This document shows, one piece after another, positions 1-8,952 of a DNA stretch of 64,000 bases. Positions within the stretch are counted from its first letter, which is position 1. Each line of letters begins with the position of its first letter. The DNA lies in NCBI RefSeq assembly GCF_003344785.1, contig NZ_QPMK01000002.1, forward strand, positions 186,001 to 250,000, in the 5' to 3' direction. Below the pieces are notes generated by a model. It was given only the letters and a program-made list of their open reading frames with translations, was not told where the DNA came from and ran no database searches. Made by a program: the position numbers and the translations under genes. This DNA comes from Thalassococcus profundi. GTDB taxonomy: Bacteria; Pseudomonadota; Alphaproteobacteria; Rhodobacterales; Rhodobacteraceae.

Positions 1-194
1 CCTTGCTCTTTGCCATGCGCCGCCGGGTCGCGGCTCGCACCGGCAGGATGTTTCCCGGGGTGGGCGACAGCTTGGCCGGATGGCGCGAGTTCCTGACCGC
101 ACCGGAGCATCGCGTCACGCGCAGGCGGCTGGGGCTGACGACGCTGGCGCTCTTTGCCTGGATCGCGCTGAACGCGCTGGCCCTGCGGCCGTGA
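1..194 (+). CDS. C-terminal fragment of an unrecognised membrane-associated protein (partial)
   Basis: The reading frame is open from the window edge to a TGA at 192-194, so only the last ~64 codons are visible. The fragment is arginine-rich and ends in one hydrophobic segment (LTTLALFAWIALNALAL), which looks like a C-terminal membrane anchor. I do not recognise the family. Its true start lies upstream, so the internal ATGs here should not be taken as the gene start. It ends about 50 bases before the next gene, on the same strand. Confidence 0.5.
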   Translation, partial: LLFAMRRRVAARTGRMFPGVGDSLAGWREFLTAPEHRVTRRRLGLTTLALFAWIALNALALRP

Positions 195-216
195 AGCCAG
201 GCGCGGCAACGATTTG

Positions 217-224
217 TTAACCAT
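217..224 (+). promoter_or_regulatory. TTAACCAT motif resembling a CtrA half-site
   Basis: The octamer TTAACCAT lies 20 bases before the ATG of the small lipoprotein gene. TTAACCAT-like half-sites are the accepted CtrA recognition element in Rhodobacterales. It lies so near the start codon that binding would more likely block than activate transcription. A single half-site can occur by chance, so confidence is low. Confidence 0.25.
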
Positions 225-244
225 GATTGCCGCAGAGTCGGGGC

Positions 245-637
245 ATGCGCCTCATCCCGCTCCTTCTAATTCTCTCTGCCTGTACGGTCGCCGGACCGGG
301 CTTTCGCGGCATCGACCCGGTGCCGCGCAGTCTGGGCGGCAATGATTTCCTGATCCGGCAAAAGGGCACCGTGGCCGAGGTGATCCGCACCGACCGCAAG
401 ATGCTGCCGCGCTTCGTGCCCATCGCCACCCGCGCGGGCCTCGTGGTGCAGGAACTGACCGGCTGTTCGGCCGACTGGATCGTCGGTGACGTGTCGATGC
501 TGCTCGTGGGGGTGCGCTGCGATGGTGCGCCGGTACCAAAGAAACCCAGGCGCCCGAAAAGCTATTCCTGCGACGTGCTGGATGCATACCGGGGGGCCGG
601 TGGCATCGACCTCGCGCTGGATTGCACGCAGACCTGA
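245..637 (+). CDS. Small hypothetical lipoprotein
   Basis: This encodes 130 residues. The ATG at 245 was chosen over an in-frame start at 227 because the protein then begins with a classic lipoprotein signal: MR, a short hydrophobic core, and the lipobox LSAC with Cys14 as the likely lipidation site. The mature part is basic to neutral with two further cysteines near the C-terminus (in YSCDV and LDCTQ) and one each in LTGCS and VRCDG, consistent with disulfides in the periplasm. I do not recognise a named family. It sits just upstream of smc on the same strand but about 140 bases away, so co-transcription is uncertain. Confidence 0.7.
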   Translation: MRLIPLLLILSACTVAGPGFRGIDPVPRSLGGNDFLIRQKGTVAEVIRTDRKMLPRFVPIATRAGLVVQELTGCSADWIVGDVSMLLVGVRCDGAPVPKKPRRPKSYSCDVLDAYRGAGGIDLALDCTQT

Positions 638-778
638 CGGCCTGCCCTTGCACTTGGCAAACGCGCAATATCTTGTGGATATCCGCCCGCACTCATCCAT
701 ATGAAGCGCAAATGCGTTGACTCGGGTCCGGCCCGGCCAGCACACTCGGGTTCAGAGCAGAATCACGAGGCCCCACAG

Positions 779-3700
779 GTGCGCTTTTCCAAACTCCGAT
801 TGACCGGCTTCAAGAGCTTCGTCGACCCGACCGACCTGATCATCGCGGACGGGCTCACCGGCGTCGTTGGCCCCAACGGCTGTGGCAAGTCCAACCTGCT
901 CGAGGCGCTGCGCTGGGTGATGGGCGAAAACCGCCCGACGGCGATGCGCGGCGGCGGGATGGAAGACGTGATCTTTGCCGGCGCCGCCTCGCGCCCGGCC
1001 CGCAACTTCGCCGAGGTCAGCCTTCAGATCGACAATACGGAACGGCTGGCACCCGCGGGGTTCAACGATCAGGACCAGCTCGACATCGTGCGCCGCGTGA
1101 CCCGCGACATCGGGTCGAGCTACAAGGCCAACGGCAAGGACACCCGCGCCCGCGACGTGCAGATGCTGTTCGCCGATGCCTCCACCGGCGCGCATTCGCC
1201 CGCGCTGGTCCGGCAGGGCCAGATCGCCGAGCTGATCAACGCCAAGCCGAAAAGCCGCCGCCGCATCCTCGAAGAGGCCGCCGGCATCTCGGGCCTTTAC
1301 CAGCGCCGCCACGAGGCCGAGCTCAAGCTCAAGAGCACCGAGGCGAACCTGACCCGCGTCGACGACGTGGTCGAACAGCTGGCGGCGCAGTTGGCCACCC
1401 TGGCCCGGCAGGCCCGCCAGGCGGCGCGCTACCGCGCCATCGGCGAGGACCTGCGCCGGGCCGAGGGCATGCTGCTCTACCGCCGCTGGCGCGAGGCCGA
1501 CGAGGCGCGCGCCAGCGCCGAAGAGGTGCTGCGCACCCGCACCACCGCCGCCGCGCAGGCCGAAACCGCCGCGCGCACCGCCACCAAGGCGCGGACCGAG
1601 GCGGAGGAGAAATTGCCCCCCCTGCGCGAGGAAGAGGCGATCGCCGCCGCGGTGCTGCAACGGCTCACCGTGCAGCGCGACACGCTCGACGCCGAGGAAA
1701 AGCGCGCCGCCGAGCTGATCGAGACGCTGAAGCGCCGGATCGACCAGCTGAGCCACGACATCGAGCGCGAGACCGGCCTCAACCGTGACGCCGGAGAGAC
1801 GATCGAACGGCTGGAATGGGAAGCGCGCGAGCTGGAAAAGGCGGGCGAGGGCCATGACGACCGGCTGGCCGCCGCCGCCGAGGCCGCGCGCGAGGCTGCT
1901 GCCGTGTTGCAGGAACGCGAGGGCGATCTGGCGCAGCTGACCGAAGACGTCGCCCGGCTGGCCGCGCGGCATCAGTCGGCGCACCGTTACCTCGCCGACA
2001 CCCGCAAGACGCTCGAGAAATCCGAAGCCGAGGCCCGTCGCGCCCGCGAGGCCGTCGCCACCGCCAAGGCCACCGTGGCGGAGGCTGGCGAGGCGATGCA
2101 GGCCGCCGAACGCGACGCCGCCGCGGCGCAGACCATGGCCGACCGCGCCGAAAAGGTTCTGGCCGATGCCGAAGCCGCCCGCGCCGAGACGCAATCGCGC
2201 GAGGCCGATGCCCGCGCCGAACGCTCCGAGGCCGAAGGCGAGGCCAACGCCCTGCGCGCCGAGGTCTCGGCCCTCGCGCGGCTTCTGGAACGGGACACCG
2301 CCGAGGGCGGGCAGATCCTCGACCGGTTGCAGGTCGAACAGGGGTTCGAGAAGGCGCTTGGTGCCGCGCTGGCCGACGACCTGCGCGCCCCGCAGGTGGA
2401 CGAGGAAGGCCCCTCGGGCTGGACCGTGCTGCCCGCCTATGACACCAGCCAGCCGCTGCCCGAGGGCGTCACTGCGCTGTCGCATCACGTCTCGGTGCCA
2501 GAGGTTCTGGAACGACGGATGAGCCAGATCGGCCTGATCGACCCCGAGGATGCGGCGCGTCTGCAACCGCTGCTGCGCCCCGGCCAGCGGCTGGTGAGCG
2601 TCGAAGGCGATCTCTGGCGCTGGGACGGCTACCGCGCCTGGGCCGAGGATGCGCCGTCTGCCGCCGCCCTGCGGCTGGAACAGCTCAACCGGCTGGAGGC
2701 GTTGAAACAGGAGATGTCCCGCGCCACCGCGCGCATGGACGGCGCCCGCGGCGCGCATGAGGCGCTGACCGCGCGGCTGGCAGAGCTGACGCGCGCCGAC
2801 AAGGCAGCCCGCGACGCGCGGCGCGAAGCCGATGCGGCGCTTACTCAGGCGACCCGTGCCCTTGGCCGGGCCGAGGCCGACCGCAACATGGCGCAGGGCA
2901 AGCTGGAGAGCCTCGGGATGGCCGTGACCCGGCACGAGGATGACGCCACCCAAGCTCGAAAACAGGTGCAGGAGGCCGAGCGCGCCGTCGCCGACCTGGG
3001 CGATCTGGACAGCGCCCGCGCCGGGGTCGAGGACATCAAGATGACCGTCGAAGCCGCGCGCATGACCATGATGGCGCGCCGGTCGGCCCATGACGAGCTG
3101 CGCCGCGAAGGCGACGCCCGCACCGCCCGCGCCCAGCAGGTGACCAAGGATCTCAGCGGCTGGCGCCACCGGCTCGACACCGCCAAGACCCGCAGCGGCG
3201 AACTGCTCGAACGGCGCGACAGCACCGAGGCGGAGCTGGCGGAGGCTTCCAGCACACCCGCTGAGCTTTCCGCCAAGCGCGCCGAGCTCAACCAGTCGAT
3301 CGGCGCGGCCGAAGCGCGCCGCGCCACCGCCGCCGACGCGCTGAGCCAGGGCGATTCCGCCCTGCGCCAGGCCACAGACGCGGAGCGCGAGGCCGAACGC
3401 GCCGCGGGTGAAGCGCGCGAAGCCCGCGCCGCCGCCGGCGCCCGTGCCGAAGCCGCGCGCGAAGCCGTGACCGCCGCCGCCGAGCGCATCGAGGACGAGT
3501 TGGAAAGCACGCCTGCGAAACTGCTCGACGCGCTCGATGCCGATCCCGAGAAGATGCCCGGATCGGACGAGATCGAAGCGCAGGTAAGCATGCTCAAACG
3601 CCAGCGCGACGCGCTGGGCGCGGTGAACCTGCGCGCCGAGGAGGACGCCCGCGAGGTGCAGGAAGAGCACGACACGCTGGTCAATGAAAAGGTCGACCTC

Positions 3701-4234
3701 GAAGAGGCGATCAAGACCCTGCGCGCCGGCATCGCCTCGCTGAACCGCGAGGGGCGCGAGCGGCTGCTGACCGCCTTCGAGCAGGTGAACGCCAACTTCA
3801 GCCTGCTGTTCACACACCTTTTCAACGGTGGCGAGGCGAAGCTGGTGATGGTGGAATCCGAGGACCCGCTCGAAGCGGGGCTGGAACTGCTCTGCCAGCC
3901 GCCGGGCAAGAAGCTGTCGACCCTGTCGCTGCTTTCGGGTGGGGAACAGACGCTGACCGCCATGGCGCTGATCTTTGCGGTGTTCCTGGCCAACCCCGCC
4001 CCGATCTGCGTGCTGGACGAGGTCGACGCGCCGCTGGACGACGCCAACGTCACACGCTTCTGCGACATGCTGGACGAGATGTGCCGCCGCACCGACACGC
4101 GGTTCCTGATCATCACCCACCATGCCGTCACCATGAGCCGGATGGACCGCCTGTTCGGTGTCACCATGCAGGAGCAGGGCGTGAGCCAGCTGGTGTCGGT
4201 TGACCTGAAACGCGCCGAAAAGCTGGTCGCCTGA
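779..4234 (+). CDS. smc: Chromosome segregation protein SMC
   Basis: This is the SMC ATPase that, with ScpA and ScpB, loads on origin-proximal DNA and organises and segregates the chromosome. The protein is 1151 residues, the usual length. The GTG at 779 is preferred over the ATG at 701: it follows an AGG-type ribosome binding site and gives the family's N-terminus (RFSKLRLTGFKSF). Visible motifs are Walker A GPNGCGKS (31-38), two long Glu/Arg/Ala-rich coiled coils flanking a hinge near residues 490-620, the ABC signature LSGGEQ (about 1052-1057) and Walker B ending in D1080-E1081, followed by the D-loop. scpA and scpB are not in this window. Confidence 0.97.
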   Translation: MRFSKLRLTGFKSFVDPTDLIIADGLTGVVGPNGCGKSNLLEALRWVMGENRPTAMRGGGMEDVIFAGAASRPARNFAEVSLQIDNTERLAPAGFNDQDQLDIVRRVTRDIGSSYKANGKDTRARDVQMLFADASTGAHSPALVRQGQIAELINAKPKSRRRILEEAAGISGLYQRRHEAELKLKSTEANLTRVDDVVEQLAAQLATLARQARQAARYRAIGEDLRRAEGMLLYRRWREADEARASAEEVLRTRTTAAAQAETAARTATKARTEAEEKLPPLREEEAIAAAVLQRLTVQRDTLDAEEKRAAELIETLKRRIDQLSHDIERETGLNRDAGETIERLEWEARELEKAGEGHDDRLAAAAEAAREAAAVLQEREGDLAQLTEDVARLAARHQSAHRYLADTRKTLEKSEAEARRAREAVATAKATVAEAGEAMQAAERDAAAAQTMADRAEKVLADAEAARAETQSREADARAERSEAEGEANALRAEVSALARLLERDTAEGGQILDRLQVEQGFEKALGAALADDLRAPQVDEEGPSGWTVLPAYDTSQPLPEGVTALSHHVSVPEVLERRMSQIGLIDPEDAARLQPLLRPGQRLVSVEGDLWRWDGYRAWAEDAPSAAALRLEQLNRLEALKQEMSRATARMDGARGAHEALTARLAELTRADKAARDARREADAALTQATRALGRAEADRNMAQGKLESLGMAVTRHEDDATQARKQVQEAERAVADLGDLDSARAGVEDIKMTVEAARMTMMARRSAHDELRREGDARTARAQQVTKDLSGWRHRLDTAKTRSGELLERRDSTEAELAEASSTPAELSAKRAELNQSIGAAEARRATAADALSQGDSALRQATDAEREAERAAGEAREARAAAGARAEAAREAVTAAAERIEDELESTPAKLLDALDADPEKMPGSDEIEAQVSMLKRQRDALGAVNLRAEEDAREVQEEHDTLVNEKVDLEEAIKTLRAGIASLNREGRERLLTAFEQVNANFSLLFTHLFNGGEAKLVMVESEDPLEAGLELLCQPPGKKLSTLSLLSGGEQTLTAMALIFAVFLANPAPICVLDEVDAPLDDANVTRFCDMLDEMCRRTDTRFLIITHHAVTMSRMDRLFGVTMQEQGVSQLVSVDLKRAEKLVA

Positions 4235-4361
4235 CCGCCGGATACTCCGAACGGTTTGTTAACTCATCGCACCTAGGGTGGGAAAGCGTCGGCGAAGCCC
4301 GATGTGGAATCCGGGGCTGTGCGCAGAAACGTCCGCGCCTCGCGAAGTAACCGGAGCGATC

Positions 4362-5966
4362 ATGGCGTTCTTCCCCATCGTGACGGGCAGCGGCCTCAAC
4401 GCTTGGGCCTTTCTGACCGGCACGCGCGAAAAACAGATGGCCGCGTTCGAATCCTCGCCGCTCATTGCGCGGGATACCGAACGCTTTGCGGCGCGGATCC
4501 AGTCGGTGCAGACCTCCGAACAGCTGATGAGCGATCGCGCCCTGCTGCGCGTGGCACTCGGCGCCTTCGGGCTTGACGACGACATCGACAACCGCGCCTT
4601 CATTCAGCGGGTACTGGATTCGGACCTGACCGATGACCGGTCACTGGCCAATCGGCTGGCCGACAAACGCTACCTCGCGCTGGCGCAGACCTTCAACTTC
4701 GCCGGTCCCGGCGGTCCCCAGATGGGCGGTTCGGACTCCGCTTCGATCCTGTCCGACAAGCTCGCCGCGATACAGACCGCCGACGACCTGCTGTCGGACC
4801 CCGGCCTGCTGCGCGCCGCACTCAAGACCTTTGGTCTGGAGTCCGACCGTGGCAACGTCTTCTTCCTGCAAAAGGTGCTCGAGTCCGATCTCGAAGACCC
4901 CGCCTCCTTTGCAAATCGTCTGTCGGACACGCGCTATGCCGACATGGCGCGGGCCTTCGATTTCCAGACGAGGGCGCAGTCTGCCAGCGGCGTTCAGGGT
5001 TTCGCCGCCGTTTTTGCCGATGTCCTGCCAGACCTGGAGACCGCGCAGGACCTGCTTGACGCGCCCGAATTGCGCGAGGCGGCGCTCAAGGTCTTTGGTC
5101 TCGAAAAGGATTTCGTCAATATCGACCGGCCGGATTTCCTGCTCGATATGCTGTCCTCGGATCCCTATGACGCGGAATCCCTCGCCGCGCAGCAGGACGA
5201 CCCGCGCTACCTCGCCCTGTCGGGCGCTTTCGCCTTCGGCGACCCGGACACCGCAACCGTGGACAGCCCCGCGGGCCAGATGATCGCCGCGCTGACTGGG
5301 CGCGCGGCGCCGGTCGAGACGGCCGCCGACCTCTTCGACGATGTATCCCTGACCTTGAAGGTCATGGAGTTCTTCGACCTGCCGCAGGGTCCGGGAAAGA
5401 TCGACACCGCGCGCCGGTACATCGAGTCCGACCCCGAGGACCCGATTTCCCTGCGCAACGCCTTGCCGGAACCGCGCTACGAGGCCTTCGCCAACGCCTT
5501 CAGCTTTGCCGAACCGTCGACGGGAAGGAGCTATTCACCGGACTTCGTCGACACGATCACCCGCAACTACGTCGAGCGCCAGTTCGAAGCCGGCGTCGGC
5601 GAGAGCGACCCGAACATGCGCATCGCCCTGTCGATGGAACGCGAGATCACGCAGCTGGTCGCGCGGGTGCAAAGCACGGATTCCCAATGGTTTTCAGTGA
5701 TGGCCTCCGCCCCGCTGCGCGCGGCCTTCGAAGGGGCATTCCGCCTGCCGTCGAGCTTTGGGTCGCTCGACGTGGACCAGCAGCTTTCGATTCTCAAGGA
5801 CCGGTCGGAACGCTTCTTCGGCACCGACCGCGTCTCCGACTACACCGATCCGGATCGGCTCGAGTCTCTGCGCCGGAGTTTCCTCGTGAACAGCAATCTG
5901 TCCGGCAGCGGCGGGCCGCTGACCAGCGCCGGGATCGTCTTTACCCTCTTGTCGGCAAGCGGTTGA
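4362..5966 (+). CDS. DUF1217 flagellar-type protein with four internal repeats
   Basis: The protein is 534 residues. The start at 4362 follows a GGAG site 6 bases upstream; earlier in-frame starts lack one. It matches the DUF1217 family, which in alphaproteobacteria is usually found among flagellar genes. Four imperfect repeats of about 70-75 residues are visible (about 45-113, 133-201, 218-292, 311-382). Each carries a T-A-[DE]-L-L..P.L..A-L..FGL core, then an [LI]ESD.ED or DSD pattern, and ends RY..[LM]A.AF.F. There is no signal peptide or membrane segment. A GTTAAC motif lies about 100 bases upstream (4258-4263). No other flagellar gene is present in the window, so a motility role is inferred from the family only. 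Confidence 0.75.
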   Translation: MAFFPIVTGSGLNAWAFLTGTREKQMAAFESSPLIARDTERFAARIQSVQTSEQLMSDRALLRVALGAFGLDDDIDNRAFIQRVLDSDLTDDRSLANRLADKRYLALAQTFNFAGPGGPQMGGSDSASILSDKLAAIQTADDLLSDPGLLRAALKTFGLESDRGNVFFLQKVLESDLEDPASFANRLSDTRYADMARAFDFQTRAQSASGVQGFAAVFADVLPDLETAQDLLDAPELREAALKVFGLEKDFVNIDRPDFLLDMLSSDPYDAESLAAQQDDPRYLALSGAFAFGDPDTATVDSPAGQMIAALTGRAAPVETAADLFDDVSLTLKVMEFFDLPQGPGKIDTARRYIESDPEDPISLRNALPEPRYEAFANAFSFAEPSTGRSYSPDFVDTITRNYVERQFEAGVGESDPNMRIALSMEREITQLVARVQSTDSQWFSVMASAPLRAAFEGAFRLPSSFGSLDVDQQLSILKDRSERFFGTDRVSDYTDPDRLESLRRSFLVNSNLSGSGGPLTSAGIVFTLLSASG

Positions 5967-5971
5967 GACAC

Positions 5972-6014
5972 ACGAAAAGCCGGTCAGGGTGAGAAATCCT
6001 GGCCGGCTTCGTGA
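5972..6014. terminator. Bidirectional terminator hairpin between convergent genes
   Basis: A stem pairs AAGCCGGTCAGG (5978-5989) with CCTGGCCGGCTT (5999-6010), with one mismatch/wobble position. Outer CACGA/CGTG bases extend it across a small bulge. It follows the DUF1217 stop by 5 bases and faces the 3' end of the lytic transglycosylase gene. There is no strong T-run on either side, so it may be only part of the termination signal. Confidence 0.6.
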
Positions 6015-6091
6015 GCAATGCGACGGTGTCTACGGTCACCGGTATCTAGTTCAAATTTTACCGGTCACGCAACGCAAACCGGTCGACATGA

Positions 6092-7276
6092 TTAACGCGC
6101 CAGTCGCGCCAGAAGTTCGGGCGTCGGCCAGGCATCGGCCGGCAGGCCAAGCTCGCGCTGGACATCGCGCACGGCCGAGCGCGTGCCCGCGCCCAGGATG
6201 CCGTCGATCTTGCCCACGTCGTAGCCGCGCGCCTGCAGCAGCCGCTGCAATTCCTTCATCTGCGCGTCGTTCAGCCCGGGCGCCGGGCTGCCTGCATCGT
6301 ACACCGGCGCACCTTCAAGACGGGTGGCGAAATAGGCGGCGGTCAGCACGTAGGTAAAGCTCTGGTTCCACTCGAAATAGACCCGGAAATTCGGGTAGGC
6401 GATAAACGCCGGGCCGCCGCGTCCCTGCGGCAGCAGGATCGACGCCTCGAGCCCCTGCTCGAGCGACCCGTTGCGGGCCGTGACACCCAGCGCCTGCCAT
6501 TCCGACGCCGGTTTCCTGGTCTCGAGCCCGGTCAGGTAGAGATCCAGATCCTCCGGCAGAACCACTTCCTGCAGCCAGGGCTCGTTCGGGCGCCAGCCCA
6601 GCTCCGACAGCATTTTCGCCCCCGACAAAAGCGCATCCGGCGCCGATGTCTTGAGGGAAACATGCCCGTCGCCATCCCCGTCCATGCCGTTCTCGAGGAT
6701 GTCGCGCGGCAACATCTGCACCATGCCGATTTCCCCCGCCCAGGCGCCGGTCGTGGTGCGCGGATCGAAGTCGCCGCGTTCGAAAAGGGTCACGGCCGAA
6801 AGCACCTGCGGCCGGAACAGGTCGGGCCGGCGGCAGTCATGGGCCAGTGTCACCAGCGCGTTCGCGGTGTTGAAATCGCCCTGGAAGCTGCCGTAATCGG
6901 TTTCGAACGCCCAGAAGGCCAGCAGGACACCGCGGTCGATGCCGTAATCCGCTTCGATCCGGTTGAACACGCTGTCCCACTTTTCGGCCATCGCCCGGCC
7001 CCGGTCGATCCGGTTCTGGCTAATCAGCTTGCGCGAGAATTCGATGAAACCGGACTGGAAAATGCCCTGATTTCGGTCGGCACGCAGCACCGACTGGTCC
7101 TGGCTGACGCCCGAAAAGAATCGCTCCGCGACCTCGGGCGCGCGTCCTTCGGCGACCGCTTCGGCCTCGAGCGCTTCGACAAAGGCACCGAAATCGCCGC
7201 CGCAATTTTGCGCACTCAGCACAGTTGGCACGCTGAGCGCCATAAACAGACACAAACCTGATGTGGGAAACCGCAT
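6092..7276 (-). CDS. Lytic murein transglycosylase (MltB-like) with peptidoglycan-binding domain
   Basis: This enzyme cleaves the MurNAc-GlcNAc bond of peptidoglycan to give 1,6-anhydro products. The protein is 394 residues. A Sec-type signal peptide covers residues 1-22 (cleavage near SAQ); there is no lipobox, so it is probably soluble in the periplasm. The SLT_2/MltB domain spans about 25-320, with the catalytic glutamate in WAFETDYG (E125) and the family motif TGAWAGEIGMVQMLP. A C-terminal PG_binding_1 domain (about 328-392) has the usual LQ..L...GYDVGKIDGILG pattern. An AAGG site precedes the ATG. It is convergent with the DUF1217 gene. Confidence 0.92.
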   Translation of the reverse strand: MRFPTSGLCLFMALSVPTVLSAQNCGGDFGAFVEALEAEAVAEGRAPEVAERFFSGVSQDQSVLRADRNQGIFQSGFIEFSRKLISQNRIDRGRAMAEKWDSVFNRIEADYGIDRGVLLAFWAFETDYGSFQGDFNTANALVTLAHDCRRPDLFRPQVLSAVTLFERGDFDPRTTTGAWAGEIGMVQMLPRDILENGMDGDGDGHVSLKTSAPDALLSGAKMLSELGWRPNEPWLQEVVLPEDLDLYLTGLETRKPASEWQALGVTARNGSLEQGLEASILLPQGRGGPAFIAYPNFRVYFEWNQSFTYVLTAAYFATRLEGAPVYDAGSPAPGLNDAQMKELQRLLQARGYDVGKIDGILGAGTRSAVRDVQRELGLPADAWPTPELLARLAR

Positions 7277-7384
7277 GAGAATGCCTTAAAATGATGTGAT
7301 CGAAGGCGCTTATGCAGAGTCGGCGCCGCTTCCGCAAACATGACGGGCAACTTTTCGCCTGTCTTTACCCTTGAATGACCTACG

Positions 7385-7400
7385 TTACCGTAAACTTAAC
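7385..7400. promoter_or_regulatory. Near-consensus CtrA full site (TTAC-N7-TTAAC)
   Basis: TTAC, seven bases, then TTAAC closely matches the classical CtrA consensus TTAA-N7-TTAAC. It lies in the intergenic region between the divergent lytic transglycosylase and receiver genes, 74 bases before the receiver ATG. The base pattern is observed; CtrA binding is inferred from it. Confidence 0.35.
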
Positions 7401-7447
7401 TTTCTGTTATATGTTCACGCCAGTCGCCTCTAAGACTGCGTTTGTGC

Positions 7448-7461
7448 ATTCGTTAACGAAT
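7448..7461. promoter_or_regulatory. Perfect 14-bp palindrome upstream of receiver gene
   Basis: ATTCGTTAACGAAT is an exact dyad centred on GTTAAC, ending 12 bases before the receiver ATG at 7474. Its position is typical of a repressor operator, and its core overlaps a CtrA-like half-site on each strand. The binding protein is unknown. Confidence 0.4.
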
Positions 7462-7473
7462 ACCGGAGCCCGG

Positions 7474-7860
7474 ATGAACGTCCTCATCGTCGAAAGCCGC
7501 GCCGAACTCGGCGCTCTTTGGAAGCGCCACCTGGAGCGCCATGGGACAATTGTGACTCTCGTTCACTCGCAAGACGATGCCATCGAACGGCTGGGCGTCG
7601 ACAGCTTCAACATCATCATTCTGGACCTGGTCCTCGAAGGCGGCAGCGCGCTGGCAGTGGCGGATTTCGCCAGCTTCCGCCACCCTGAGACGCGGGTGAT
7701 CTTTGTCACCAACACCAGCTTCTTTTCTGACGGGTCGATCTTCCAGCACTGTGCCAACGCCTGCGCGTTCCTGCCCTCGGCAACGGCGCCCGCGGACCTG
7801 GCCGCCATGGTCGAGCATTATGCGACCCCGCCGGAGAGCCGCCGCCGCAACACGAACTGA
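7474..7860 (+). CDS. Stand-alone response-regulator receiver protein, degenerate active site
   Basis: This is a 128-residue single receiver domain with no output domain. The ATG at 7474 is chosen because MNVLIVE is the canonical first beta-strand. The phospho-acceptor aspartate is present (D51 in IILDLVLEGG), and a Thr follows beta-4 (VIFVTNTS). The acidic pair after beta-1 is reduced to one glutamate (E7 in VESR), and the near-invariant beta-5 Lys-Pro is replaced by FLPS, so the lysine is missing. Such domains often bind partners without normal phospho-switching. The upstream region holds a CtrA-like site and a perfect palindrome. No kinase gene is adjacent. Confidence 0.8.
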   Translation: MNVLIVESRAELGALWKRHLERHGTIVTLVHSQDDAIERLGVDSFNIIILDLVLEGGSALAVADFASFRHPETRVIFVTNTSFFSDGSIFQHCANACAFLPSATAPADLAAMVEHYATPPESRRRNTN

Positions 7861-7867
7861 CGAAACG

Positions 7868-8857
7868 TCAGGCCGCCTTCAGCGCCTCGCGCCCGTGCGG
7901 CGCATCGAGCTCCAGGTCCGGTCCGATCGGCAGGATCCGGTGCGGATTGATGCTTTCGTGGCTGCAGTGATAGTGCCGCTCGATATGGTCGAAGTGCACG
8001 GTGTCCGACACCCCCGGCCATTGGTACAGTTCCCGGGTAAAGCCCCAGATGTTCGGATAGTCGACGATCCGCCGCTTGTTGCATTTGAAATGGCCGTGGT
8101 AGACCTTGTCGAACCGGATCAGCGTGGTGAAGAGCCGCCAGTCCGCTTCGGTGATCCGCGCGCCCATCAAGTAGCGAGAGCCCGCCAGCCGGTCCTCGAT
8201 CCAATCCAGAGACTCGAAGAGCGGCACGACCGCCTGGTCATAAGCCTCTTGCGAGGTGGCGAAGCCGGCCTTGTAGACGCCGTTGTTGACCGTGTCGTAA
8301 ATCCGCGCGTTCACCGGCTCGATCGCCTCGCGCAGGTCTTCGGGCCAATAGTCGTCGTGGTTGCCGGTGATCCCGTCGAAGGCCGAATTCAGCATCCGGA
8401 TAATCTCGGCGCTTTCGTTCGACACGATGGTCTCGCGCTCCTTGTCCCAGAGGATCGGCACCGTCACGCGGCCCGACACCTTGGGATCGGCGCGCAGATA
8501 GATATCGCGGGCAAAGGGCAGGCCATAGAGCCTGTCACCGGTGGCCCCGTCGAAATCCGTGTCGAAGGTCCAGCCGTCGCTCAGCATGTCGGGATGGACA
8601 ACCGAAACGCCGATGTGGTCCTCGAGCCCCTTGAGCTTGCGGAAGACCAGCGACCGGTGCGCCCAGGGGCAGGCATAGGAAACGTAGAGGTGATAGCGCC
8701 CGCTCTCGGCCTTGAACCCGCCCTCACCTGACGGGCCCGCGCTGCCGTCCGCGGTGATCCAATTGCGAAATCCGGCTGTGGAGCGTTCGAATTTCCCGCC
8801 GGTGGACTCGGTGTCGTATCCCTTGTCCTGCCATTCTCCGTCGACCAAGAGGCCCAT
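7868..8857 (-). CDS. Glutathione S-transferase, glutathionyl-hydroquinone reductase type (YqjG/Xi class)
   Basis: The protein is 329 residues, typical of Xi-class GSTs, which use glutathione to reduce glutathionyl-hydroquinones. The catalytic cysteine is C63 in the CPWAHR motif. The thioredoxin-fold N-terminal domain includes VPILWD and the SNESAEIIRMLN glutathione-binding segment; the helical C-terminal domain (about 180-320) includes GARITEADWRLFTTLIRFD. The cytoplasmic location fits the lack of a signal peptide. It ends 7 bases from the convergent receiver gene and has a GGAG site before its ATG. Electrophile detoxification is inferred from the family, as no aromatic-degradation genes are nearby. 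Confidence 0.92.
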   Translation of the reverse strand: MGLLVDGEWQDKGYDTESTGGKFERSTAGFRNWITADGSAGPSGEGGFKAESGRYHLYVSYACPWAHRSLVFRKLKGLEDHIGVSVVHPDMLSDGWTFDTDFDGATGDRLYGLPFARDIYLRADPKVSGRVTVPILWDKERETIVSNESAEIIRMLNSAFDGITGNHDDYWPEDLREAIEPVNARIYDTVNNGVYKAGFATSQEAYDQAVVPLFESLDWIEDRLAGSRYLMGARITEADWRLFTTLIRFDKVYHGHFKCNKRRIVDYPNIWGFTRELYQWPGVSDTVHFDHIERHYHCSHESINPHRILPIGPDLELDAPHGREALKAA

Positions 8858-8952
8858 CTGCTGTCTCCTTCTCTCTTGGAGAAACAGCTAGCCTCGGGTC
8901 GCGAATTCTCAATACACCGCTGCCGCGCAGCCCCCGCGCGGAGACGCACAAC

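Noticed and set aside
701-778. An ATG at 701 as the smc start.
   Set aside because: The extra 26 residues do not resemble SMC N-termini, and the GTG at 779 has an SD and gives the expected sequence.
752-4123. A 1123-codon open frame antisense to smc, and similar long antisense frames at 20933-23425, 25554-28469, 43246-46365 and 47570-50449.
   Set aside because: They lie opposite recognisable genes with intact motifs and have low-complexity Gly/Arg/Leu/His-rich products, which is the shadow expected when codon third positions are G or C.
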